From Entomobacter blattae (GTDB lineage: Bacteria > Pseudomonadota > Alphaproteobacteria > Acetobacterales > Acetobacteraceae), in assembly GCF_014672835.1 (NCBI RefSeq), contig NZ_CP060244.1, forward strand, positions 1 through 64,000: a stretch of 64,000 bases of DNA. Direction: 5' to 3'. Positions 57,110 through 64,000 of this stretch are shown piece by piece; positions within the stretch are counted from its first letter, which is position 1, and each line of letters begins with the position of its first letter. Position numbers and translations under genes: made by a program. The notes beneath the pieces were generated by a model. It was not told the DNA's origin and did not search any database. It worked only from the letters and a program-made list of their open reading frames with translations.

Positions 57110-57313
57110 TTAACCTCTAGCAGGTTCGTTTACTATTGTTTTAATACGGGCAATATCTCTTCGCACCTGCCGAACACGATCAGTCCCTTCAGACTGTCCA
57201 GTGGCCTTTTGAAAACGTAAGTTAAACTGTTCTTTCTTAAGATCCAATAATAAAGTAGAAAGTTCATCCTTACTCTTTGCACGCAGATCAGATGCCTTCA
57301 ATGCCTTAGCCAT
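57110..57313 (-). CDS. rpmC: 50S ribosomal protein L29
   Basis: Helical hairpin protein at the exit tunnel, 67 residues (E. coli 63). [20 protein letters not shown] followed by [11 protein letters not shown] and [12 protein letters not shown] is the L29 pattern. Confidence 0.96.
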   Translation of the reverse strand: MAKALKASDLRAKSKDELSTLLLDLKKEQFNLRFQKATGQSEGTDRVRQVRRDIARIKTIVNEPARG

Positions 57314-57314
57314 A

Positions 57315-57731
57315 TCATGATTCTCCGATACGCATTACAAATTTTGTTTTAATTGGCAATTTTGCAGCGCCCAACGCTAATGCTTGACGAGCAATATCTG
57401 TTGGAACCCCTTCAATTTCAAAAAGAATTCTACCAGGCTTAACACGTGCTACCCAATATTCCGGTGACCCTTTTCCTGATCCCATACGAACCTCAGCGGG
57501 TTTGGTTGAAACAGGAACATCAGGAAATATACGAATCCACACACGCCCGGCACGTTTCATGGCGCGAGTAATAGCCCTTCTTGAGGCCTCAATCTGGCGG
57601 GCTGTGATCCGTTCAGGCTCCAGTGCCTTAAGGCCAAAAGCCCCAAAGTTCAGCTCCGTGCCCCCCTTGGCAAGGCCATGGATCCGCCCCTTATGAGCCT
57701 TGCGAAATTTCGTTCTCTTCGGCGAAAGCAT
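57315..57731 (-). CDS. rplP: 50S ribosomal protein L16
   Basis: Protein at the A-site and peptidyl-transferase approach, 138 residues (E. coli 136). It begins [20 protein letters not shown] and has [20 protein letters not shown]. It is separated from rpmC by one base. Confidence 0.98.
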   Translation of the reverse strand: MLSPKRTKFRKAHKGRIHGLAKGGTELNFGAFGLKALEPERITARQIEASRRAITRAMKRAGRVWIRIFPDVPVSTKPAEVRMGSGKGSPEYWVARVKPGRILFEIEGVPTDIARQALALGAAKLPIKTKFVMRIGES

Positions 57732-57773
57732 TCTTCTTCTCCCCCATACACCTTACAAGATTAACCAATACCC

Positions 57774-58451
57774 CTATCGTTGGGGGGCTTGCTCTGTCGC
57801 ACGACGATCCTGGGCCAAAGGATCATGCGCCATAATCTCACCCTTGAAAATCCAAACCTTCACACCACACGTTCCATACGTTGTATGCGCTGTTGCAGTG
57901 CCATAATCAATATCCGCCCGTAAAGTATGCAAGGGAACACGCCCTTCACGATACCATTCAATCCGCGCAATCTCAGCACCACCAAGACGACCACTGCAAT
58001 TTATACGAATACCCTGAGCACCCAAACGCATAGCAGATTGAACAGCCCGTTTCATTGCTCTTCTAAAAGCCACACGCCTTTCAAGCTGCTGAGCAATACT
58101 TTCGGCAACAAGAGTGGCGTCGATTTCAGGTTTACGAATTTCTACAATATTAAGAGCAACATCAGCTTTAGCCATCTGACCAAGCTCTTTACGCAGAGAG
58201 TCAATATCCTGACCCTTTTTCCCAATAACCACACCAGGCCGAGCCGCATAAATGGTTACTCTTGGCTTTTTAGCAGGACGTTCAATAACAACACGAGAAA
58301 CACCAGCACTTGCCAGCTTCTTTCTTAAATGATCCCTTAACTTGAAATCATCATGAAGCAATTGTGCATAATCAGCATCAGCATACCAACGACTATCCCA
58401 CGTACGATTAATGCCGAGACGAAGCCCGACAGGATTAACTTTATGACCCAT
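57774..58451 (-). CDS. rpsC: 30S ribosomal protein S3
   Basis: mRNA-entry protein with a KH domain, 225 residues (E. coli 233). It begins [20 protein letters not shown]; the KH loop is [20 protein letters not shown]. The C-terminal signature [20 protein letters not shown] is intact. Confidence 0.97.
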   Translation of the reverse strand: MGHKVNPVGLRLGINRTWDSRWYADADYAQLLHDDFKLRDHLRKKLASAGVSRVVIERPAKKPRVTIYAARPGVVIGKKGQDIDSLRKELGQMAKADVALNIVEIRKPEIDATLVAESIAQQLERRVAFRRAMKRAVQSAMRLGAQGIRINCSGRLGGAEIARIEWYREGRVPLHTLRADIDYGTATAHTTYGTCGVKVWIFKGEIMAHDPLAQDRRATEQAPQR

Positions 58452-58452
58452 A

Positions 58453-58857
58453 TCAGGCTGCCTTCTTCTCAGATTGTGACTCAGTCATTTTTCGCTCCGC
58501 TACAACGATCGTGAGATGGCTGAAAAATTTCTCAATTTTTGCTGACCGTCCTCGACCACGTGCATGAAAACGTCGCATAACAATAGATTTTCCCACGTCC
58601 ACACGTGCAACCACCAATTGGTCAATATCGAGCTGATGGTTGTTTTCTGCATTAGCAATTGCACTTTGCAAGGTTTTTTTGACCTGCTGGGCAATACGTC
58701 GTTTTGAGAACGTCAACAAAGCCAAAGCCTCATGAGCAGGCTTATTTCTAATTAAACCTGCAACCAGATTGAGCTTACGAGGGCTTGTTCTCATATTACG
58801 TGTTAAAGCCTGGGCTTGATCATCACCGAGAACACGAGATCTTTTTGATTTACTCAT
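58453..58857 (-). CDS. rplV: 50S ribosomal protein L22
   Basis: Tunnel-lining protein, 134 residues from the ATG at 58857 (E. coli 110); a GTG one codon earlier overlaps the rpsS stop. The core includes [20 protein letters not shown] and the tunnel hairpin [20 protein letters not shown] charged N-terminal extension and a C-terminal tail give the extra length. Confidence 0.96.
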   Translation of the reverse strand: MSKSKRSRVLGDDQAQALTRNMRTSPRKLNLVAGLIRNKPAHEALALLTFSKRRIAQQVKKTLQSAIANAENNHQLDIDQLVVARVDVGKSIVMRRFHARGRGRSAKIEKFFSHLTIVVAERKMTESQSEKKAA

Positions 58858-58859
58858 CA

Positions 58860-59138
58860 CTAACCCCGCTTAGCTTTTTTATCTGATGCATGGCCAGTAA
58901 AAGTACGTGTAGGTGAGAATTCACCAAACTTGTGCCCAACCATATTTTCCGTCACTTGAACTGGTAAAAATTTGTGGCCATTATAGACACCAAAAACCAG
59001 CCCTACAAACTGCGGTAAAATAGTTGATCGACGTGACCAAATTTTAATCACTTCATTACGCCCTGAAGCCCTTGAAGCTTCAGCTTTTTTGAGAAGATAC
59101 CCGTCTACAAACGGGCCCTTCCAGACAGAACGTGCCAT
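58860..59138 (-). CDS. rpsS: 30S ribosomal protein S19
   Basis: Head protein of the small subunit, 92 residues as in E. coli. It starts [20 protein letters not shown] and contains [19 protein letters not shown]. Confidence 0.98.
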   Translation of the reverse strand: MARSVWKGPFVDGYLLKKAEASRASGRNEVIKIWSRRSTILPQFVGLVFGVYNGHKFLPVQVTENMVGHKFGEFSPTRTFTGHASDKKAKRG

Positions 59139-59150
59139 CTTACCTGCCCC

Positions 59151-59981
59151 TTACTTACCTGTTTTGCGACGGCGGATAATCAAACCGTCAGTCCGTTTAT
59201 TTACTCTGGTCTTATATCCTTTAGTGGGTTTACCCCATGGGGTAACAGGATGACGACCACCCGAGGTCCGACCCTCACCACCACCATGAGGGTGATCAAC
59301 AGGGTTCATAACAACACCACGATTATGAGGCCGACGTCCTTGCCAACGTGTCCGACCAGCCTTGCCAAAGCTTTGGTTCATGTTATCAGGATTAGATACA
59401 GCTCCAATTGTGGCCATACATTCTCCACGAACAAGACGAAGCTCGCCAGATTGTACTTTAATCTGTGCATAACCTCCGTCTTTCCCAACAAGCTGAGCAT
59501 AAGTCCCAGCTGAACGGGCCATTTTCCCCCCAGCACCAGCTTTTAATTCAATGTTATGAATAATCGTACCCACAGGTATAGCAGACAAAGGCATCGCATT
59601 TCCGGGTTTAATATCAGCTCGTTCGCCGGAAACGACGACATCACCCGCTTTTAAACGTTGCGGTGCGAGAATATAGGAGAGTTCACCATCTTCGTATTTC
59701 ACCAAGGCAATAAAAGCCGTACGATTGGGATCATATTCCAAACGTTCTACAGTTGCCGGTATATTAAATTTGCGACGCCTAAAATCGACAAAACGGTAAG
59801 ACTGTTTGTGCCCGCCTCCAATAAAGCGCGATGTAATTCGCCCGTTATTATTCCTACCACCTGTTTTACTCTTTCCCTCCGTGAGGGTCTTTACAGGTTT
59901 CCCCTTCCAAAGATCTGATCTATCAACAAGAACAGTTCCACGAAGGCTTGGCGTAACTGGTTTAAAATGTTTTAAAGCCAT
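59151..59981 (-). CDS. rplB: 50S ribosomal protein L2
   Basis: Central large-subunit protein needed for subunit joining and peptidyl transfer, 276 residues (E. coli 273). The start is the ATG at 59981 ([14 protein letters not shown]). The conserved C-terminal segment [20 protein letters not shown] includes the near-invariant histidine loop. Confidence 0.98.
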   Translation of the reverse strand: MALKHFKPVTPSLRGTVLVDRSDLWKGKPVKTLTEGKSKTGGRNNNGRITSRFIGGGHKQSYRFVDFRRRKFNIPATVERLEYDPNRTAFIALVKYEDGELSYILAPQRLKAGDVVVSGERADIKPGNAMPLSAIPVGTIIHNIELKAGAGGKMARSAGTYAQLVGKDGGYAQIKVQSGELRLVRGECMATIGAVSNPDNMNQSFGKAGRTRWQGRRPHNRGVVMNPVDHPHGGGEGRTSGGRHPVTPWGKPTKGYKTRVNKRTDGLIIRRRKTGK

Positions 59982-59993
59982 CAATCTCACCCC

Positions 59994-60329
59994 TTAGGAT
60001 AGTTTTGAGGTCAGATCGATAGACTGACCCTCAGCTAGGTGAACAAAAGCCTTTTTCGTATCCGAACGCCTACCTGGTATCCCCTTAAAGCGTTTTGTTT
60101 TACCCTTAAGCACCAAGGTATTGACGTTCAACACCTTAACATTAAACAAGGTCTCAACAGCAACTTTAATTTGCGGTTTGGTCGCATAGGGCGCTACACG
60201 AAATACAACCTGATTTTTTTCCGAAAGAGCCGTAGCCTTTTCAGTAATCAAAGGGGCGCGGATAATGTCAAACATCTGCTCACGAGACATTCCTTCCGCC
60301 TTGCGGCGAAGTGCAAGTATATTGGTCAT
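59994..60329 (-). CDS. rplW: 50S ribosomal protein L23
   Basis: Exit-tunnel protein that docks trigger factor and SRP, 111 residues (E. coli 100). The core reads [20 protein letters not shown] and then [20 protein letters not shown]. Its ATG overlaps the rplD stop as ATGA. The first 15 residues exceed the family core; an internal ATG (residue 14) is a possible alternative start. Confidence 0.96.
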   Translation of the reverse strand: MTNILALRRKAEGMSREQMFDIIRAPLITEKATALSEKNQVVFRVAPYATKPQIKVAVETLFNVKVLNVNTLVLKGKTKRFKGIPGRRSDTKKAFVHLAEGQSIDLTSKLS

Positions 60330-60940
60330 GACAAGCGCTCCTTAAGACCCTCAACAGCAGACACGGTCATCACCAGCATCTCATGCTTGAGAATATCATA
60401 GACATTCACACCCACTGTAGGAAGAATATCCACCAGGCGAAGGTTGTGCACACAGCGGGCAAAAGCATCATCCAGATGAGCATCAACCAAAAGAGCTGAG
60501 TTCCAGCCTAAAACCTTAATTTTCTTGGCCAAGTCCGAAGTCTTGCTTACACCAGACGCTTGATCAAGAATGACCAGTTTTCCCTCTTCTACCTTCTGAG
60601 AAAGAGCAGAAATTAACCCAAGACGTCTCATCTTTTTAGGTAAATCATACCCATGATCCCTAACAACTGGCCCGTGTACAACACCACCCGTTCTAAACTG
60701 AGGAGCCCTTAAAGAGCCCTGACGAGCATTACCCGTACCCTTTTGACGATAAGGCTTTTTAGTTGTGCCAGAAACTTCACCCATACCTTTTACTTTATGA
60801 GTGCCGGCCCGACGTTTAGCTAACTGCCAATGCACAACCCGAGCCATAATATCTTTTCTCGGTGTAACCCCAAAAATCTGGTCTGGCAGTGTAGTACTAC
60901 CTGCAGATTGATTTTCTAGGGTTTTAATCTCGTAATCCAT
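60326..60940 (-). CDS. rplD: 50S ribosomal protein L4
   Basis: Tunnel protein; in enterobacteria it also represses the S10 operon. It has 204 residues (E. coli 201). The extended loop [20 protein letters not shown] followed by [10 protein letters not shown] is diagnostic. Confidence 0.97.
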   Translation of the reverse strand: MDYEIKTLENQSAGSTTLPDQIFGVTPRKDIMARVVHWQLAKRRAGTHKVKGMGEVSGTTKKPYRQKGTGNARQGSLRAPQFRTGGVVHGPVVRDHGYDLPKKMRRLGLISALSQKVEEGKLVILDQASGVSKTSDLAKKIKVLGWNSALLVDAHLDDAFARCVHNLRLVDILPTVGVNVYDILKHEMLVMTVSAVEGLKERLS

Positions 60941-60952
60941 AACCCTTCTTCC

Positions 60953-61636
60953 TTAGCTTTCTGCCGTCTGAAGGGCTGCAGGATACGGAGCATCTGCATG
61001 GCGCGCCTTCTTGATCGCATCACGTATTAAAACAAAATCATTTTTACTGCCCGGCACAGAACCGTGAATCATGATGAGATTTCTCTCAACATCGACAGCT
61101 GCAACTTCCAGATTAAGGGTTGTGATTCGTTCACAACCAAGATGGCCAGCCATCTTTTTGTTCTTGAATGTTTTGCCAGGATCTTGCCTATTACCAGTAG
61201 AACCATGGGAACGATGGCTAATGGAAACACCGTGAGTTGCTTCCAACCCCCTAAAGTTCCATCTTTTCATCGCTCCAGCAAAGCCTTTCCCCTTACTTGT
61301 TCCCGTTACATCAACCCGCTGACCAATCACAAAATGTGAAACAGTCAGAGTCTCTCCCACGGAAACAACAGCATCTTCAGAAATACGAAATTCTGTAAGT
61401 CTGGACTTTGGTTCAACCCTGTTCTTTGCAAAATGGCCACGATTAGGCTTGCTAACGTTTTTTACTTTTGCAGTACCAATTCCCAACTGAAGGGCGGTGT
61501 AGCCATCTCTATCTTTGTTTTTTATATCCACAACCTGCACATTATCAATATGCAAGACTGTAACAGGAACATGAGTACCGTCTTCCTTGAAGATACGGGT
61601 CATCCCTAATTTTTTTGCGATCAATCCGGTGCGCAT
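60953..61636 (-). CDS. rplC: 50S ribosomal protein L3
   Basis: Early-assembly protein close to the peptidyl-transferase centre, 227 residues (E. coli 209). It begins [20 protein letters not shown]. The central extension includes [19 protein letters not shown] and [20 protein letters not shown], with the glutamine that is methylated in other species. Confidence 0.97.
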   Translation of the reverse strand: MRTGLIAKKLGMTRIFKEDGTHVPVTVLHIDNVQVVDIKNKDRDGYTALQLGIGTAKVKNVSKPNRGHFAKNRVEPKSRLTEFRISEDAVVSVGETLTVSHFVIGQRVDVTGTSKGKGFAGAMKRWNFRGLEATHGVSISHRSHGSTGNRQDPGKTFKNKKMAGHLGCERITTLNLEVAAVDVERNLIMIHGSVPGSKNDFVLIRDAIKKARHADAPYPAALQTAES

Positions 61637-61646
61637 CGTCTGGGCC

Positions 61647-61955
61647 TTATAACTTTATCTCAACATCCACGCCAGCGGCGAGGTCGAGCTTCATGAGGGC
61701 ATCCACGGTCTGCGGTGTTGGCTCAACAATATCAAGCAAGCGGCGATGAGTTCTCATTTCAAATTGCTCACGGCTCTTCTTGTCAATATGCGGTGAGCGG
61801 TTAACAGTGAACCGTTCAATATGCGTCGGCAACGGGATAGGCCCCCGAACCTGCGCACCCGTACGTTTTGCCGTATTCACGATTTCTTTCGTGCTGGTAT
61901 CAAGGACACGATGATCGTATGCCTTAAGACGAATGCGGATGTTTTGGTTATCCAT
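61647..61955 (-). CDS. rpsJ: 30S ribosomal protein S10 / NusE
   Basis: Small-subunit head protein that also serves as NusE in antitermination. It has 102 residues from the ATG at 61955 (E. coli 103). It begins [20 protein letters not shown] and contains [20 protein letters not shown]. It is the first gene of the S10 group and follows tuf after a terminator-like palindrome. Confidence 0.98.
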   Translation of the reverse strand: MDNQNIRIRLKAYDHRVLDTSTKEIVNTAKRTGAQVRGPIPLPTHIERFTVNRSPHIDKKSREQFEMRTHRRLLDIVEPTPQTVDALMKLDLAAGVDVEIKL

Positions 61956-62000
61956 CTTTCTGTATCTGTCCAACTAATTTTTTCGGAGACACCCGAGACC

Positions 62001-62032
62001 AAACAAAACTCTGGAGGATTTTCCTCCAGAGT
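62001..62032 (-). terminator. Terminator between tuf and rpsJ
   Basis: ACTCTGGAGGA (62008-62018) and TCCTCCAGAGT (62022-62032) form a perfect 11-bp stem with a three-base loop. On the minus strand TTTTGTTT follows. It lies 17 bases after the tuf stop, so it separates the str and S10 transcripts at least in part. Confidence 0.8.
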
Positions 62033-62049
62033 CAAACACTTAATAATAC

Positions 62050-63240
62050 TTATTCAACAATAGAGGATACAACGCCTGCACCCACTGTGCGGCCACCCTC
62101 ACGAATAGCGAAACGAAGACCTTCATCCATAGCAATTGGAGCAATCAATTCCACATCCATCGCCGCATTATCACCTGGCATAACCATTTCCGTTCCTTCC
62201 GCCAGATGAACAACACCGGTCACATCAGTCGTGCGGAAATAAAACTGTGGACGATAATTCGTAAAGAATGGGGTATGACGGCCACCTTCTTCTTTTGTCA
62301 GAATATAAGCTTCTGCCTTAAATTTCTTATGAGGATTAATTGAACCTGGCTTTGCAAGAACCTGTCCACGCTCAACGTCCTCACGCTTTGTTCCACGAAG
62401 CAGAGCCCCAATATTGTCACCAGCCTCTCCACGATCAAGCAACTTACGGAACATCTCAACGCCGGTTACAGTTGTCTTAACAGTATCACGAATACCGACA
62501 ATATCAACTTCATCACCAACGTTTACAGCACCACGCTCTACACGGCCAGTCACCACGGTGCCACGGCCAGAGATTGAGAAAACGTCTTCAATTGGCATAA
62601 GAAATGGACGATCAACAGGGCGTTCTGGTTGCGGAATATAAGAATCAACAGCGTCCATCAGATCTTTAATGCGGTTTTTTCCAATTTCTGGGTCACCATC
62701 TTCCAGGGTGGCCAGAGCAGAACCTTTAATGATTGGAATTTCATCACCAGGGAACTGATAAGAAGAAAGCAGTTCACGAATTTCCATCTCAACCAGCTCC
62801 AGAAGCTCTGGATCGTCAACCTGGTCAACTTTGTTCATGAAAACCACCAGAGCAGGAACACCTACCTGACGGGCTAGAAGAATGTGCTCACGTGTTTGAG
62901 GCATTGGGCCATCTGCAGCAGAAACCACCAGAATAGCACCATCCATCTGCGCAGCACCCGTAATCATATTTTTTACGTAGTCAGCGTGACCAGGACAATC
63001 AACGTGAGCATAGTGACGCTTACCAGTTTCATACTCAACATGCGCTGTTGAAATAGTAATACCGCGAGCACGCTCTTCAGGTGCCTTATCAATCATATCA
63101 TAGGCAGTAAAGGATGCCCCACCAGCCTCAGCCAAAACCTTTGTGATCGCTGCCGTGAGGGTGGTTTTTCCATGATCAACGTGACCAATGGTTCCAATAT
63201 TACAGTGCGGTTTATTCCGCTCAAACTTTGCCTTTGCCAT
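62050..63240 (-). CDS. tuf: Translation elongation factor Tu
   Basis: Delivers aminoacyl-tRNA to the ribosome as a GTPase. It has 396 residues (E. coli 394). P-loop GHVDHGKTT, switch [14 protein letters not shown], and the guanine-specificity motif NKVD are intact. Domain II holds [13 protein letters not shown]. It follows rpsG with a 73-base gap; no fusA lies between them, unlike the common rpsL-rpsG-fusA-tuf order. Confidence 0.98.
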   Translation of the reverse strand: MAKAKFERNKPHCNIGTIGHVDHGKTTLTAAITKVLAEAGGASFTAYDMIDKAPEERARGITISTAHVEYETGKRHYAHVDCPGHADYVKNMITGAAQMDGAILVVSAADGPMPQTREHILLARQVGVPALVVFMNKVDQVDDPELLELVEMEIRELLSSYQFPGDEIPIIKGSALATLEDGDPEIGKNRIKDLMDAVDSYIPQPERPVDRPFLMPIEDVFSISGRGTVVTGRVERGAVNVGDEVDIVGIRDTVKTTVTGVEMFRKLLDRGEAGDNIGALLRGTKREDVERGQVLAKPGSINPHKKFKAEAYILTKEEGGRHTPFFTNYRPQFYFRTTDVTGVVHLAEGTEMVMPGDNAAMDVELIAPIAMDEGLRFAIREGGRTVGAGVVSSIVE

Positions 63241-63313
63241 TATTCAATATCTCCGTTCTGGTGCCCACTGGGACAAAATAGCATGTAGAAATCTAATATA
63301 CTCAATAACCAAA

Positions 63314-63793
63314 TTACCAACGATAATGACTAAACGCTTTATTGGCTTCAGCCATACGATGCGTGTCTTCACGTTTTTTTACAGCTGCACCACGGTTATT
63401 TACCGCATCGAGCAGCTCATTTGAAAGACGCTCCTGCATGGTATTTTCACCACGCTTCCGAGAAGCATCTATCAGCCAACGAATGGCCAATGCCTGCCTG
63501 CGCTCTGCACGAACCTCAACAGGAACCTGATAGGTAGCACCACCCACACGGCGCGAACGAACCTCAACCACTGGCTTGACATTGTCTAAAGCCTCATGAA
63601 ACATCTGAACAGGATCCCCAGAAGAGCTCCCACCACGAGATTTTAATGCATCAAGGGCACCGTATACAATCCCTTCAGCGATTGATTTCTTGCCATCATA
63701 CATAAGCGCATTCATGAAGCGCGTGATAACGACATCTCCAAATTTTGGATCAGGAAGAATCTCGCGCTTAACTGCGCGATGACGGCGACTCAT
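63314..63793 (-). CDS. rpsG: 30S ribosomal protein S7
   Basis: Assembly-initiating head protein near the exit site, 159 residues (typical bacterial S7 about 156). It begins [20 protein letters not shown] and contains [20 protein letters not shown] and [20 protein letters not shown]. It is followed directly by tuf. Confidence 0.98.
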   Translation of the reverse strand: MSRRHRAVKREILPDPKFGDVVITRFMNALMYDGKKSIAEGIVYGALDALKSRGGSSSGDPVQMFHEALDNVKPVVEVRSRRVGGATYQVPVEVRAERRQALAIRWLIDASRKRGENTMQERLSNELLDAVNNRGAAVKKREDTHRMAEANKAFSHYRW

Positions 63794-63807
63794 ATCTTAA
63801 TTCCCTC

Positions 63808-64000
63808 TTACTTCGGCCTCTTGGCGCCATATAACGAACGACGCTGACGGCGTTTTGCAATACCTTGCGTATCCAATACACCACGTAAAATATGATAGCG
63901 AACACCAGGAAGGTCCTTAACACGACCACCGCGTATCAAGACCACACTGTGCTCTTGAAGGTTATGCCCTTCACCAGGGATATAACTCACAACCTCATAA
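63808..64000 (-). CDS. rpsL: 30S ribosomal protein S12, N-terminus beyond window
   Basis: Decoding-centre protein. Only about the last 64 residues are visible, read [20 protein letters not shown], then [20 protein letters not shown] and the C-terminus [14 protein letters not shown]. The PGVRYH loop, a site of streptomycin-related changes in other species, is normal. The gene starts beyond 64000. Confidence 0.97.
   Translation of the reverse strand, partial: YEVVSYIPGEGHNLQEHSVVLIRGGRVKDLPGVRYHILRGVLDTQGIAKRRQRRSLYGAKRPK

Overview
The window looks like chromosomal DNA of a moderately AT-rich alphaproteobacterium, most likely an acetic acid bacterium (Acetobacteraceae). The evidence is the rpoD-dnaG / yqeY-carA neighbourhood, a CcrM-type cell-cycle methyltransferase beside rnhB, a DUF1285-cca pair next to a MoxR-DUF58-DUF4159 cluster, and the protein sequences themselves. 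The family assignment is from memory of protein sequences, not from a search.

Layout. 0-5.9 kb (minus strand): edge of a GNAT acetyltransferase, rpoD, dnaG, yqeY. 6.2-12.9 kb (plus): carA with an N-terminal helix-turn-helix extension, carB, greA, threonine ammonia-lyase. 13.4-17.6 kb: msrB (minus), then an EnvC-like LytM protein, a CtpA-type protease and rppH (plus). 17.9-25.5 kb (minus): EmrAB efflux pair, a broken ABC-transporter fragment, an MsbA-like ABC exporter, cca and DUF1285. 25.6-32.6 kb (plus): a tightly packed moxR-DUF58-BatA/DUF4159-GATase-like membrane operon. 32.6-36 kb: an rpoC fragment, a secreted ankyrin-type protein, and ccrM, rnhB and a DUF883/ElaB-like anchor protein (minus). 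36.5-45.9 kb (plus): an MdtABC-like RND pump with its outer-membrane lipoprotein. 45.9-47.7 kb: a DUF1328 microprotein, a second and decayed rpoC fragment, and an AT-rich spacer with no recognised gene. 47.7-64 kb (minus): one long ribosomal block, read rpsL-rpsG-tuf-rpsJ-rplC-D-W-B-rpsS-rplV-rpsC-rplP-rpmC-rpsQ-rplN-X-E-rpsN-rpsH-rplF-R-rpsE-rpmD-rplO-secY-adk-rpsM-rpsK-rpoA-rplQ.

How the genes work together: the right third supplies the core of translation, transcription (alpha subunit) and protein export. The left part supplies primary sigma factor, primase and arginine/pyrimidine precursors. The centre is mainly envelope biology: cell-wall hydrolase activation, three efflux/export systems and the MoxR cluster.

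The least ordinary features lie between genes. First, pieces of coding genes sit in spacers: two different parts of rpoC and one piece of the neighbouring ABC transporter. Second, many spacers contain short imperfect tandem duplications with a period of about 13-18 bases, most often 15, of unrelated sequence at each site. No insertion sequence, prophage, CRISPR array, rRNA or tRNA gene was found.
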